64,000 nucleotides of DNA, taken from JBEPTX01 sp041691795 (GTDB lineage Bacteria; Patescibacteriota; Saccharimonadia; Saccharimonadales; Saccharimonadaceae). Below are positions 15,099 to 23,222 of the stretch, one piece after another. Below the pieces are notes generated by a model. The model was given only the letters and a program-made list of their open reading frames with translations, ran no database searches and had not been told where the DNA came from. The number at the start of each line of letters is the position of its first letter. The stretch's first letter is position 1. A program made the translations under genes and the position numbers. The stretch spans positions 372,001 through 436,000 of the forward strand of contig JBEPTX010000001.1 of the NCBI GenBank assembly GCA_041691795.1, in the 5' to 3' direction.

Positions 15099-15641
15099 CT
15101 ATAATTTATTGATAATTAAATCGGCTAGTTTTTTGGTGTCATCAAGTTTGTGGCTAGTTGGCGCGACGCCACCATCTGTCAAAATGTACCAATTGCCGTG
15201 TTTGAGAATATTCAGCTGACCAAATGATGTGTCCCAGTAAGCGGCATCACCATAGCCACTCACCGACTGGCCCGTTGCAGGAATGCCAGCAAATTGGGCT
15301 CGGTTGGTCTGAGCACCTGATGTATCTTTGGCGCCACGAACCAACAAACCGACAGATACTTTTGCACTAGAATCGTAGTATGAACAGCTCGAAACACTGA
15401 CTGATGGTGTATCTTGGGAGGGAGATTCTTGTCCGGATGTCGCACCGCTGCTAATTTTTTGGGCAATTGCAGATGTCAAAACTTCACAAGCTTTCGGTGG
15501 GTTATATGTCGCTGTTTTTGAATTATCAGTCTGTGGTGCAGCCGTTTTGTTGGCGTTAAGCACCACGACAACGATAGCTGAAACAACCGCGACGACAACA
15601 ATCACTCCCACACCCATCAGCCAAATCGATTTATTTTTCAT
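15099..15641 (-). CDS. membrane-anchored extracytoplasmic protein
   Basis: A 180-aa protein with one N-terminal TM (residues 7-28, VGVIVVVAVVSAIVVVVL), a Thr/Gln-rich linker and an outer alpha/beta domain with two cysteines (PKACEVL and VSSCSYY). The spacing (early ACEVLTSAIAQKI, later GYGDAAYWD) resembles DUF3558-type actinobacterial envelope proteins; this is a fold-level guess. ATG 15641 has an AGGAG site. Confidence 0.6.
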   Translation of the reverse strand: MKNKSIWLMGVGVIVVVAVVSAIVVVVLNANKTAAPQTDNSKTATYNPPKACEVLTSAIAQKISSGATSGQESPSQDTPSVSVSSCSYYDSSAKVSVGLLVRGAKDTSGAQTNRAQFAGIPATGQSVSGYGDAAYWDTSFGQLNILKHGNWYILTDGGVAPTSHKLDDTKKLADLIINKL

Positions 15642-15719
15642 ATTCAGTTTTGCTCCTGTTAACTACTTTCAGCATACTACCAGAACGGACACCACACAAG
15701 GCATAAGCACTTATAAAAC

Positions 15720-17030
15720 CTATGGTATCAATCGGTTGATATCACGCGGGAAGAGCGTGGCTTCTTTGACGTTTTGCAGACCGATGGTTTTTTGGACCAG
15801 GCGATCGACACCGAATCCACAGCCACCGTGTGCTGGCAGGCCGTATTTGAATGCTTGCAGATAGTATTTGAAGCCTTCGTGCGTCACGTCGAGGCCTGCG
15901 GCTTTCATTTGTTCAATCATTTTTTCGTAATTGTTTTCGCGAAGTGGAACGGTTGCGATTTCTAGGCCTCGGAATAATAAATCTGCCCAAGCAACGGTGT
16001 CTTCTTTGAACTTGTGGTAGAATTTGCCAGCCACACGCGGAAAATCTGTCGCGTAGACAAGATCACTACCAAGTTGTTTGCGAGCGTAGTCACTAATCCA
16101 GCGTTCTTCGTCTGGGATCAAATCTTTTTCGTTTGTGGTATCGGTTTTGGTGGCTTTGGTATACATTTCGTGAATTTCGGCGATAGTAAACCTGGGAATT
16201 TTACCGTCTTCGGGCAGTTTCAGTTCTGGTGCGTTCATTGATTTCAGATCGTCGCCATGTTCGTCGTAGGCCTTTTTGACCGCGTATTGTGTCATGTCAC
16301 CTACCATGTCCATGACTTCGTCGTGACTTTCGACAAATCCCATTTCGATGTCGAGCATGGTAAGTTCGGTAAGATGACGTGTCGTTGCGCTCGGTTCGGC
16401 GCGGTAACTATGCCCTATTTCGTAGACACGTTCGAACGCACCAACCATAATTTGCTTGTAAAATTGTGGACTTTGCGCCAAGATTGCCGTTCGGCCAAAA
16501 TAATCCACCTTAAATACTTCCGCGCCACCTTCGGTTGGTTCGGCCAATAGTTTCGGGGTATCGATTTCAATAAATTCGTTTTTGTCCAAAAATTCACGAA
16601 TGTATCGTGTCAGGCTGCCACGTAATTTGAAGATTTTTTGTTCCTGAATGTTACGGATGTTTAGCACGCGGTATTCAAACAGTGTGTCCAAGTTTTCGGA
16701 TTTGTGACTAATCGGTTTGTCGATTTCGATTGGTGGTTCGTCGGTGACAGGTACTTCGACTTCCACTTTTACGTCATGAAGCTCGGCACCGCCAGGTGCA
16801 CGTTCGTCTGCAACAACCATACCAGTGAGGGCAAGAACAGTTCCGATTTGCAGGCCACGTAGTTTTTCTAGTTCGTCTTTGTCATCAATTAACGTCTGCG
16901 TCAGACCACTACGATCACGCAGCGTAATAAAGTTAAGGCCGCCAAGTAAACGTTTTTTATGTAACCAACCACGAATCGTGACGGTTTCGCCAGCTTTTGC
17001 TGCTAAATCTCGTGCTAATATTCTTGTCAT
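15720..17030 (-). CDS. aspS: aspartyl-tRNA synthetase, archaeal type, possibly nondiscriminating
   Basis: A 436-aa class IIb synthetase. The N-terminal OB fold (residues about 15-105, TIRGWLHKKR) binds the anticodon. The catalytic core has motif 2 around YEIGHSYRAEPSATTRHLTE and motif 3 HGGCGFGVDRLVQ near the end. The bacterial GAD insertion is missing and the length is that of archaeal/eukaryotic AspRS. Short AspRS of this type often also charge tRNA-Asn with Asp, which GatCAB then amidates; whether this one does is inference. A -10-like TATGAT lies 9 nt before the start. Confidence 0.9.
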   Translation of the reverse strand: MTRILARDLAAKAGETVTIRGWLHKKRLLGGLNFITLRDRSGLTQTLIDDKDELEKLRGLQIGTVLALTGMVVADERAPGGAELHDVKVEVEVPVTDEPPIEIDKPISHKSENLDTLFEYRVLNIRNIQEQKIFKLRGSLTRYIREFLDKNEFIEIDTPKLLAEPTEGGAEVFKVDYFGRTAILAQSPQFYKQIMVGAFERVYEIGHSYRAEPSATTRHLTELTMLDIEMGFVESHDEVMDMVGDMTQYAVKKAYDEHGDDLKSMNAPELKLPEDGKIPRFTIAEIHEMYTKATKTDTTNEKDLIPDEERWISDYARKQLGSDLVYATDFPRVAGKFYHKFKEDTVAWADLLFRGLEIATVPLRENNYEKMIEQMKAAGLDVTHEGFKYYLQAFKYGLPAHGGCGFGVDRLVQKTIGLQNVKEATLFPRDINRLIP

Positions 17031-17065
17031 ATTATCACCATCATATCACTGTGACCTCTATTATT

Positions 17066-18085
17066 CTAGACGTCTGTGTGTTTGGGAGAATTGTTGTTGT
17101 CGCGTGGGTTACGTGCAGCGACAGCGCGGAGGTCTTCGTGAGCATCAAATTCGTCAATAATTTTGCGCCCAAGCAAGGCCTCAATGACGTCCTCAAGGCT
17201 AAGCAGACCGACTGTTTCACGGAACTCATTGACCACCACAAACAGATGATGGTGCGTCCGCAAAAAGGCTGCCAGGGCATGCTGAAGTGTCTGATCCTGG
17301 TGAATATAGAACGCTCGTGGTTCCATCGATTTTTCGGCCGTTGTCGAATGTTTGCCCGCATCAACCGTCAAAAGATCACGAATATGTAACATACCGACAA
17401 CATGATTAATATCACCATCAACGACGGGGAACCGACTGTGGCCCGTTCGGTGCAAGTCATCGAGTACCAATGGCCCCAAAAGTTCCCGACGACTGATACT
17501 ATCGATCACCCCACTTGGTGTCATGATCGACGAGACAGTCAGGTTACTAAATTCTAGGCTATGTTTGATCGTCCGTTTTTCGTCAGCGCTCAAAATAGCA
17601 TCCGCGCCTGCAACCAAATGCAGCAGTTGTTCGCGCGATTCTAACTGATAATCGTCAGCATTATCTGGTGTGACGCTGCGAATAACAGCAAAAAACTTCG
17701 GATAATGTTCGATGGTTTGTAATAGTTTTGATTCGACGCGACTATACAATTTTTGCGCCCACGATTTCAAAAAATTCAGACGAGCAATTGATCCATATTC
17801 GAGTGCAATAATAACGGCCACAATAAGGCCTGTCAGCCAGCCAAAAACACTAACGCATAGTACTGCCACGATCACCAGCAGTAGTGCCACCACAATTCTC
17901 TGAAGCGAAAGTACATCACCCAGTAACGATTCACGGTGCAAGATGTGTCTGGCATGACTATCACCAGTTTCGGCTCGACGATTCAGCTCGAACCGGCTCG
18001 TCGCGGCACGCTGCGGTCGCATTGCGGCCACAATCAGTAGTCCTAGCCCCAGAATGAGCGTCAGTATATACAAAAGCGTTGTCAT
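17066..18085 (-). CDS. membrane protein with paired CBS domains (CNNM/TlyC-like)
   Basis: A 339-aa protein. It has an N-terminal TM (residues 2-20), two more hydrophobic segments (about 62-100) and then a cytoplasmic CBS pair (about 185-315). The CBS part has LTVSSIMTPSGVIDSISR, HSRFPVVDGDINHVVGMLHIRDLL and VVNEFRETVGLLSLEDVIEALLG, as in CNNM/CorC-type proteins linked to Mg2+ handling. The usual DUF21 block is shortened and the CorC C-terminal domain is absent. ATG 18085 follows TACAAT by 9 nt; an upstream start at 18112 would precede the promoter. Confidence 0.75.
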   Translation of the reverse strand: MTTLLYILTLILGLGLLIVAAMRPQRAATSRFELNRRAETGDSHARHILHRESLLGDVLSLQRIVVALLLVIVAVLCVSVFGWLTGLIVAVIIALEYGSIARLNFLKSWAQKLYSRVESKLLQTIEHYPKFFAVIRSVTPDNADDYQLESREQLLHLVAGADAILSADEKRTIKHSLEFSNLTVSSIMTPSGVIDSISRRELLGPLVLDDLHRTGHSRFPVVDGDINHVVGMLHIRDLLTVDAGKHSTTAEKSMEPRAFYIHQDQTLQHALAAFLRTHHHLFVVVNEFRETVGLLSLEDVIEALLGRKIIDEFDAHEDLRAVAARNPRDNNNSPKHTDV

Positions 18086-18133
18086 ATGTAGCCTATTGTA
18101 TCGTATCGCCAAAGTGGCGGCAAAAGTATATAC

Positions 18134-18157
18134 TATAATGTAGTAAGTTATAAGGAG
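18134..18157 (+). promoter_or_regulatory. TATAAT -10 and AAGGAG ribosome site of the DsbA-like gene
   Basis: TATAAT at 18134-18139 and AAGGAG at 18152-18157, 8 nt before GTG 18166. The ribosome site settles the GTG start. Confidence 0.65.
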
Positions 18158-18165
18158 TTCTGTTT

Positions 18166-18852
18166 GTGAGCAAAAAAACCTGGATTATTTTTGTTGTTAT
18201 TTGTGTCGCGTTGATCGGCACGTTAATTTTTATTTCGCGTAGCCAAAAAATCGACGTTTCTGGCGTTGATATTAACAAGATACTACCTGCCGTATCAGAA
18301 TCTGGCAATATTGCCGACCACGTCTATGGCAAAACTGATAGCAAAGTACTGTTGGTCGAATATGGTGACTTCCAATGTCCGTACTGTGGCCAGGCTTATC
18401 CAAAAGTCAAAACCGTCACAACTGCGTACAAAGACAAAATCGCCTTTGTTTTCCGTAACAACCCACTTGTGACACTGCACCCGAACGCTCGCTCGGCTGC
18501 CGCTGCCGCAGAAGCCGCAGGTTTGCAAGGTAAATACTGGGAAATGAACGATCAGCTCTACCAACAACAAACTGCCTGGAGCGATCTGACAACCAACGAA
18601 CGAACAACCACTTTTGCTAATTACGCCAAAGCAATCGGTGTCAAAGACATCGCCAAATTCACCAGCGACATGGCATCGAACGCTGTTAATTCTAAAATCA
18701 ATTACGATCTATCACTCGGCGCAAAGGCAAGTGTAAGCGGGACACCAACCTTCGTGGTCAATGGTACTAAGGTGTCTGACAATGTTGCCGCGAGTGTGAT
18801 CAGTGGTGACGGCAGCGCACTGCGCAAAGTACTCGACGAAGCCCTGAAATAG
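18166..18852 (+). CDS. membrane-anchored DsbA-like thiol-disulfide oxidoreductase
   Basis: A 228-aa protein starting at GTG. It has an N-terminal TM (residues 6-24) and an extracytoplasmic thioredoxin-fold domain with FQCPYCGQAYPK, active site Cys71-Pro-Tyr-Cys74, and a helical insertion. The cis-proline loop is SGTPTFVVNG. This is the BdbD/DsbA-like class found in Gram-positives and CPR, which forms disulfides in secreted proteins. Several surface proteins in this window have paired cysteines and may be clients. A strong terminator follows. Confidence 0.9.
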   Translation: MSKKTWIIFVVICVALIGTLIFISRSQKIDVSGVDINKILPAVSESGNIADHVYGKTDSKVLLVEYGDFQCPYCGQAYPKVKTVTTAYKDKIAFVFRNNPLVTLHPNARSAAAAAEAAGLQGKYWEMNDQLYQQQTAWSDLTTNERTTTFANYAKAIGVKDIAKFTSDMASNAVNSKINYDLSLGAKASVSGTPTFVVNGTKVSDNVAASVISGDGSALRKVLDEALK

Positions 18853-18866
18853 AGTGTCTATAAATC

Positions 18867-18898
18867 AAAACCACCCCGGTGCCTTGGGGTGGTTTTTG
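18867..18898 (+). terminator. Rho-independent terminator
   Basis: AACCACCCC, loop, GGGGTGGTT followed by TTTTGTTT, 15 bp after the stop of the DsbA-like gene. Confidence 0.9.
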
Positions 18899-18926
18899 TT
18901 TGACTTACACCTCCCGGGTATAAGTT

Positions 18927-19019
18927 CTAATGAGCGATATACTGTTTCCAGTTAGCAGGCACCACATCCACTGCTATCACTTTGCGTCGCGATGACACAA
19001 ATTCGATGGCTATTGGCAT
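18927..19019 (-). CDS. possible 30-aa peptide in the gap 18899-19207
   Basis: This gap of about 310 bp has no long gene. On the minus strand TTGACG (19137-19132), a 17-nt spacer and TATCAT (19114-19109) form a promoter. AAGGAG lies 10 nt before ATG 19019, which opens a 30-codon frame starting MPIAIEFVSSRRKVIAVDVV. The signals are good but the peptide is short and unrecognised. A different frame over the same DNA gives a Cys-rich 41- to 61-aa product without a ribosome site. Confidence 0.3.
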   Translation of the reverse strand: MPIAIEFVSSRRKVIAVDVVPANWKQYIAH

Positions 19020-19207
19020 GTGACTTGTACTCCTTGTCTGTTAGGACTTCCGCGCTTCGACCTTTTAAATGATACATTTTTCGTGTTTTTGGCGCGGACA
19101 CATATACGATGATATCAAAATTGGACACATACGTCAAGACTGCGGCGATTTACATCGCGCTCTTGGTTTTATAATAGGATGTTTTAAACAGATTAGCAAT
19201 AGCTATT

Positions 19208-19846
19208 TTATGCTGCTGCTCGACCACTGGTAATATCATCTATCACTTTTCTGTCGTCTTCTGCTTTCATTTCAAAATATGCAAGTTTTGCTGCGCTAAA
19301 CTCAACATTAGGGTGGGCAGCCTTGTACGCATCACTCACGTCATTCTTGGCCAAAATATCATCCCATTTCGTGATTCGATCGATGACTTCACCAAATTGC
19401 TCTGGGCTCACTGTTAGAGATTGGCTTGAATTTGCTGGTTTTTCTTCAACTATCTTCAAACTTTCAAGCGTTGCAGGCTTTATTTCATCATCGTCACTCG
19501 ATGACTCTTCTGATTCGCCTTCGTGAGCTAATTCTTTGTCGGCATCGGCTTCGTCTGTCTTTTCCTCTGTAGATGTTGCTGGTTCAAACGATGGCAACGC
19601 GGGTGCTGAAGTAGTATCGAGAGCGGTACTACCGAGACTGGCTTCGGCTGATGCTTCTGGCGCTGGTTCGCCTTCGTGAGCAACGGCAAGTTGGTTCTCT
19701 TCGAGAGCACTCGGATCATTGCTTGCACGGCTATGGGGCGCTTCTGTGCCAGTTATTGGTTGTGGTGGCATCATACCTGGGCCCTCTGGAAGTACTTCGG
19801 GAACTACAGGTTCTGTTGAGGCTGCTACTTCAGGGGTATCACCCAT
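19208..19846 (-). CDS. acidic low-complexity protein
   Basis: A 212-aa soluble protein rich in Glu, Pro, Ala and Ser. Residues 1-130 are disordered, with runs such as SEESSSDDDE, and an AHEGE motif occurs twice. Residues about 135-210 look folded and helical (PEQFGEVIDRITKWDDIL, SAAKLAYFEMKAEDDRKV). No signal peptide or TM is seen. It could be a scaffold or partner protein; the family is not recognised. Confidence 0.6.
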   Translation of the reverse strand: MGDTPEVAASTEPVVPEVLPEGPGMMPPQPITGTEAPHSRASNDPSALEENQLAVAHEGEPAPEASAEASLGSTALDTTSAPALPSFEPATSTEEKTDEADADKELAHEGESEESSSDDDEIKPATLESLKIVEEKPANSSQSLTVSPEQFGEVIDRITKWDDILAKNDVSDAYKAAHPNVEFSAAKLAYFEMKAEDDRKVIDDITSGRAAA

Positions 19847-19932
19847 GGTTTTTCTCTCTTTTGTTTTCCTTTATGTTTTTGGTAGAACTATAGGTTTACG
19901 ATACAACGCTTATGCCCTATTTGTCAACAAAT

Positions 19933-21621
19933 TTAGGCTTCGCCTGGTGTGTCATCGGCGCTGGCACGTGCCAGAGGTTTTTCGTGCAGCATAAATACCA
20001 GTATAGCGGCCAGACCCATGAGGATTGTCGAGGTGACAAAGATACGACTTAGGCTATTGCTAAAGGCCTGTGTGATTTTGCCAGAATAGGTCGATTGGTC
20101 GGTTTTAAATTGGGCCGTTGCTTTGTCACGAGCAGGTGCAGGAAGCTGAGCAACACTGCTTGTAAATCCATCAGTTACCTGTTTTTTGGTCTGTGGCATG
20201 TTCAAATTCAGCAATGTATTTGTATCCGTCAGGCTACCAATTTTGCTGGAGGCTGGGCTTTTGCTCAACAATTGAACGTAAGGATCTTGCTGAATATTCG
20301 TCAGACCTGATGTCATACCTGCGGTCAGTAACGCGCCAAAGACAGCGACGCCGATGGTCGAACCAAGACTACGGAAAAGTTGGTTGGAACTGGTAGCGGC
20401 ACCAAGTTCGTGTTGTTCGAATTCGTTCTGGACTGCCAAGTTCATGACTGGCATGACGACACCAAGCCCTGCACCGAGGAACACCATAATGATCGCTTCG
20501 TACATGTATGAACTAGACGGCGTAAGGGTTGATAGTAACAGCACCATCGCCGTTGCAAGCACGATTCCGACTTGCATAAAGATCTTGAATCGACCAGTTC
20601 GAGAGATAATCTGCCCCGAACCGATTGCAGTAAACATCAGTCCACCGATCATAGGGAGTAGCATCAAGCCAGATTCGGTTGGCGACGCACCAAAGACTTG
20701 TTGGTTAAACTGTGTCAGATACAAGATTGAACCCATGAACGCCGCGCCAAAGAGTGTCGCAATTCCCATAATCAATACGTAGGTCCGATTGCGGAAGAAA
20801 CTGAGTGGCAAGATCGGTTCGCGTGCTCGGGTTTCTACCCAGACAAATGCAGCGGTTGCAAGTACGACAATGGCGTACATAATAACGCGCAGTATATCGA
20901 GGCTCATGCCAGTTGCATCTAATACACTCTGGAAAATCTGTTGTGTATTATCAACGGCCAGGACAAGCGTACCAAGTGCAACCGCAAGTAGGATAGCACC
21001 GAGGTAATCGACGACTGGTTTTTTGTCGTGTTTGAGCGGTGGGCAGAAAATACGAATTAACAGGAACGCAATAATAGCGACCGGCACGTTGATAAAGAAT
21101 GTCCAACGCCAGTTCGTCACCAGACCAAATAGGTTGTGTGTGTCTGTTAACCAGCCACCAAGGAGTGGACCGACAATCGATGAGAGACCAAATACTGCAC
21201 CGAATAGGCCTTGCCATTTACCCCGTTCACGAGCGGCAAATAGATCGCCAATAATTGTGAAGGCATTGGCCGTGATGATACCGCCACCGATACCTTGCAG
21301 TGCACGCCAGGCAATCAACTGGTCAACACTTCCCGATGTTGCACTTAGCAGTGATCCTAGACCAAAGATAGCAACACCAATCAGCAAGATAACGCGTCGA
21401 CCGAACAAGTCGGACAGTTTACCAGCAATCGGAACGGTAATTGTTGTGGTCAACAGGTAGGCGGTAACGATCCAACTGAGTGAATCAAAGGCATTGAAAT
21501 CCTCGACAATACGACCAAGCGCAGTCGCGATAATCGTCTGATCGAGGGCAACCAAAAAGAGGCTGGCCATAACCGACAGCATAATAATTAATTTGGCACG
21601 AAGTGTTAAATGATGATGCAT
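19933..21621 (-). CDS. 14-TM MFS drug exporter, DHA2 (EmrB/QacA) type
   Basis: A 562-aa membrane protein with about 14 hydrophobic helices. DHA2 signatures are LDQTIIATALGRIVEDF in TM1, GKLSDLFGRRVILL (motif A), WRALQGIGGGIITANAF, GPLLGGWLTD (motif C) and WRWTFFINVPVAI. A large outside loop precedes the last helix (about residues 455-530). It should export lipophilic compounds by proton antiport. Its ATG overlaps the stop of the AbrB-like gene (TAATG), so the regulator and exporter are one operon. Confidence 0.9.
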   Translation of the reverse strand: MHHHLTLRAKLIIMLSVMASLFLVALDQTIIATALGRIVEDFNAFDSLSWIVTAYLLTTTITVPIAGKLSDLFGRRVILLIGVAIFGLGSLLSATSGSVDQLIAWRALQGIGGGIITANAFTIIGDLFAARERGKWQGLFGAVFGLSSIVGPLLGGWLTDTHNLFGLVTNWRWTFFINVPVAIIAFLLIRIFCPPLKHDKKPVVDYLGAILLAVALGTLVLAVDNTQQIFQSVLDATGMSLDILRVIMYAIVVLATAAFVWVETRAREPILPLSFFRNRTYVLIMGIATLFGAAFMGSILYLTQFNQQVFGASPTESGLMLLPMIGGLMFTAIGSGQIISRTGRFKIFMQVGIVLATAMVLLLSTLTPSSSYMYEAIIMVFLGAGLGVVMPVMNLAVQNEFEQHELGAATSSNQLFRSLGSTIGVAVFGALLTAGMTSGLTNIQQDPYVQLLSKSPASSKIGSLTDTNTLLNLNMPQTKKQVTDGFTSSVAQLPAPARDKATAQFKTDQSTYSGKITQAFSNSLSRIFVTSTILMGLAAILVFMLHEKPLARASADDTPGEA

Positions 21622-21878
21622 TAATTGGTTCCTTTATCTTCTTTATTTTTAAGTGCTCGGAAGGTTTCTACCTGAGCACTCAGCTGCTCTACCATTGATT
21701 CCAACATTTCTTCCTTGAGAAAAACGATACCAGAGGCGTTCATAGCACCGACAACATACAGTCGGTCGCCTGGCTGAATATTCATTTCTTCGCGGGCATC
21801 AGCAGGAATAACCACCTGGCCTTTGGTGCCAACGGTCGCTGTGCCGTAGAGTTTTTTTGCAAATAGTGGTGCACCCAT
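21621..21878 (-). CDS. AbrB/SpoVT/MazE-type DNA-binding regulator
   Basis: An 85-aa protein with a swapped-hairpin DNA-binding domain: YGTATVGTKGQVVIPADARE then GDRLYVVGAM (residues about 10-50). A helical tail (ESMVEQLSAQVETFRALKN) may mediate assembly. MazE antitoxins share the fold, but no toxin follows; the partner gene is the exporter. ATG 21878 has GGAGA. The promoter contains three tandem AGTATG boxes, a likely autoregulatory operator. Confidence 0.88.
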   Translation of the reverse strand: MGAPLFAKKLYGTATVGTKGQVVIPADAREEMNIQPGDRLYVVGAMNASGIVFLKEEMLESMVEQLSAQVETFRALKNKEDKGTN

Positions 21879-21902
21879 AGCGAGTCTCCTGTTTATGTAC
21901 TC

Positions 21903-21937
21903 ATTGTATACCTAGTATGAAAAGTATGTCAAGTATG
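21903..21937 (-). promoter_or_regulatory. promoter with three tandem operator boxes
   Basis: On the minus strand TTGACA (21932-21927), an 18-nt spacer and TACAAT (21908-21903). AGTATG repeats at 21914-21919, 21923-21928 and 21932-21937 with a 9-bp period, covering the spacer and -35. Confidence 0.65.
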
Positions 21938-21947
21938 ATTATCCGAA

Positions 21948-22064
21948 GAGTATCCCACTAACCTTCAAACCATCGTGGTATCAGACAGAATCTCGGGCGA
22001 CGCTCCGGGAATCTGTCTGATACCAGCGCAGATAGTCAATGGTTTGAAGGTTAGTGAGATACTC
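21948..22064. repeat. 117-bp nested inverted repeat
   Basis: GAGTATC-C-CACTAACCTTCAAACCAT (21948-21973) pairs with the reverse complement ending at 22064. An inner arm GGTATCAGACAGA (21977-21989) pairs with TCTGTCTGATACC (22012-22024). The result is a cruciform-forming noncoding element between the AbrB operon and the next gene. It has no coding frame and no target duplication that I can see. A MITE-like relic or a structured RNA are both possible. Confidence 0.75.
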
Positions 22065-22092
22065 TCGGTCGATTATTTGTAATGAACATAGA

Positions 22093-22117
22093 AAGAGACC
22101 GCGCGGGACGGTCTCTT
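22093..22117 (-). terminator. terminator of the YeaQ-like gene
   Basis: AAGAGACCG (22093-22101) pairs with CGGTCTCTT (22109-22117). It lies 23 bp past the stop of the minus-strand gene at 22140. Confidence 0.65.
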
Positions 22118-22139
22118 GTCTTTATGATGGATGCTGTGT

Positions 22140-22412
22140 CTAGGCGTGATGCGGATTGCCACCACGAACAGCTCTGGCGATCGCCAGCAGTATCACTGCG
22201 CCGATCACTGCGACAACCAAACTTGTCAGATTGAAACCTTCAACCTGCATACCCGTCATTGCCTGAACCAAGAACCCACCGATGAACGCACCGAGAATAC
22301 CGACAATGATGTTGGCCATCATCCCCATCTGCGCACCAGTATGCATGATAAGTGATGCGATCCAGCCAGCGAGTGCTCCAAATAGTATCCACACTACAAT
22401 GTTTAGTATCAT
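22140..22412 (-). CDS. GlsB/YeaQ/YmgE-family small membrane protein
   Basis: A 90-aa protein with three hydrophobic segments and the family's glycine pattern: FGALAGWIASLIM, NIIVGILGAFIGGFL and VVAVIGAVILLAIAR. Members are stress-induced in many bacteria; the function is unclear. ATG 22412 is chosen because AAAGGAGG lies five to six nt upstream; a GTG at 22418 would collide with that site. Confidence 0.88.
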   Translation of the reverse strand: MILNIVVWILFGALAGWIASLIMHTGAQMGMMANIIVGILGAFIGGFLVQAMTGMQVEGFNLTSLVVAVIGAVILLAIARAVRGGNPHHA

Positions 22413-22470
22413 ATACACCTCCTTTGTTAGGTTACATGTCTAGTATGAACGGAGTTGCCGAGAAAGACTG

Positions 22471-22500
22471 TAAGAATTCTTACGTACGCGCTATTATAGT
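22471..22500 (+). promoter_or_regulatory. 14-bp palindrome and -10 element
   Basis: GTAAGAATTCTTAC (22471-22484) is a perfect palindrome. TATAGT (22495-22500) follows and lies 7 nt before ATG 22508. The palindrome covers the -35 region and could bind a dimeric regulator. Confidence 0.5.
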
Positions 22501-22507
22501 ACTACCC

Positions 22508-22672
22508 ATGATGAAAAAAATTCTTGTCGCCACCGGTATTGCCCTCACGCTGATTGCTATTCTTGCCATTGGTATTACCGCTTATAACAAACAAAACCGC
22601 CCATTGAGCCCACTTTCGGCACCAGAAGCACCCAGCAAATCAGCTAGTCAGCAATCACCTCTGGAGAAATAG
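22508..22672 (+). CDS. small single-TM protein
   Basis: A 54-aa protein with two lysines at the start (MMKKILV), one TM (residues 5-23, VATGIALTLIAILAIGITA) and a Pro/Ser-rich tail. It may be a short secreted or anchored peptide. A second ATG lies at 22511. The TATAGT seven nt upstream supports a leaderless start here and excludes a longer frame that opens at 22352. It overlaps the convergent gene by 29 nt. Confidence 0.55.
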   Translation: MMKKILVATGIALTLIAILAIGITAYNKQNRPLSPLSAPEAPSKSASQQSPLEK

Positions 22673-23042
22673 CCTCCTGAGATTTGCTACGTCGTTTATA
22701 GGCAACCCACTGTTCAAAAACCAGCGCACCATATGGCACAATACTGACCAGTTCTGCCACGATGAATCGCCAAATGCCCCATGACATGCTGCGATGACCG
22801 AAAAAGACAATAAACACGTAGAAAATGTACAACATGCCGTGAATGCTGCCCGAAACGGCCAAAATAGCACTGTGGTGTGGCCATCGGAATTCGTCAAAAA
22901 CAATTCCAATAATCAGTAAAGTCCAGCCAATCGTCTCGACAAATGCGGCGATTTTGAATAATCCCCAAGCCTCGCGATCGGTAAAAATACCATCTAATTT
23001 ATGGTAAGCATGTGCTGTCTTGTGTTTGATATGCCCGAGCAT
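22644..23042 (-). CDS. DUF3817-family membrane protein
   Basis: A 132-aa protein with three TM helices. The family pattern is present: FVETIGWTLLIIGIVF, then SGSIHGMLYIFYVFIVF with a central His, then FIVAELVSIVPYGALVFEQW. Proteins of this family are widespread in Actinobacteria and related groups with unknown function. ATG 23042 is preferred to an upstream start at 23072, which would overlap the pilin-like gene. The latter ends 10 bp upstream. Confidence 0.75.
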   Translation of the reverse strand: MLGHIKHKTAHAYHKLDGIFTDREAWGLFKIAAFVETIGWTLLIIGIVFDEFRWPHHSAILAVSGSIHGMLYIFYVFIVFFGHRSMSWGIWRFIVAELVSIVPYGALVFEQWVAYKRRSKSQEAISPEVIAD

Positions 23043-23052
23043 TACACCTATA

Positions 23053-23166
23053 TTATTGACTTTGCCAGACAAAATAGACGATGACGCCCACGATAATCAC
23101 GGCGACAATAACGACGAATAGTTCGAGAAGCGTAAAGCCGTCTTGTTGTTTTTGTAATTTTCTCAC
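23053..23166 (-). CDS. 37-aa type IV pilin-like protein
   Basis: A very short frame starting at GTG 23166: basic MRKLQKQQDG, then FTLLELFVVIVAVIIVGVIV and a short end YFVWQSQ. This is a class III prepilin leader: cleavage after Gly10, Phe at +1 and Glu at +5, followed by the hydrophobic N-terminal helix. There is no globular head, so the mature product is a 27-aa helix. It could be a minor pseudopilin, a stump left by gene decay or a competence-related peptide. A TATTAT lies upstream near 23190. It appears to be cotranscribed with the DUF3817 gene. Confidence 0.65.
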   Translation of the reverse strand: MRKLQKQQDGFTLLELFVVIVAVIIVGVIVYFVWQSQ

Positions 23167-23208
23167 GTAAACCCCCGTTTATTGACTACATAATACCACG
23201 AATTTTGA

Positions 23209-23214
23209 TATACT
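23209..23214 (+). promoter_or_regulatory. -10 promoter of the ATPase operon
   Basis: TATACT 8 nt before ATG 23223. It favours ATG 23223 over an upstream ATG at 23205 and implies a leaderless polycistronic mRNA. Confidence 0.6.
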
Positions 23215-23222
23215 TAAGCACA

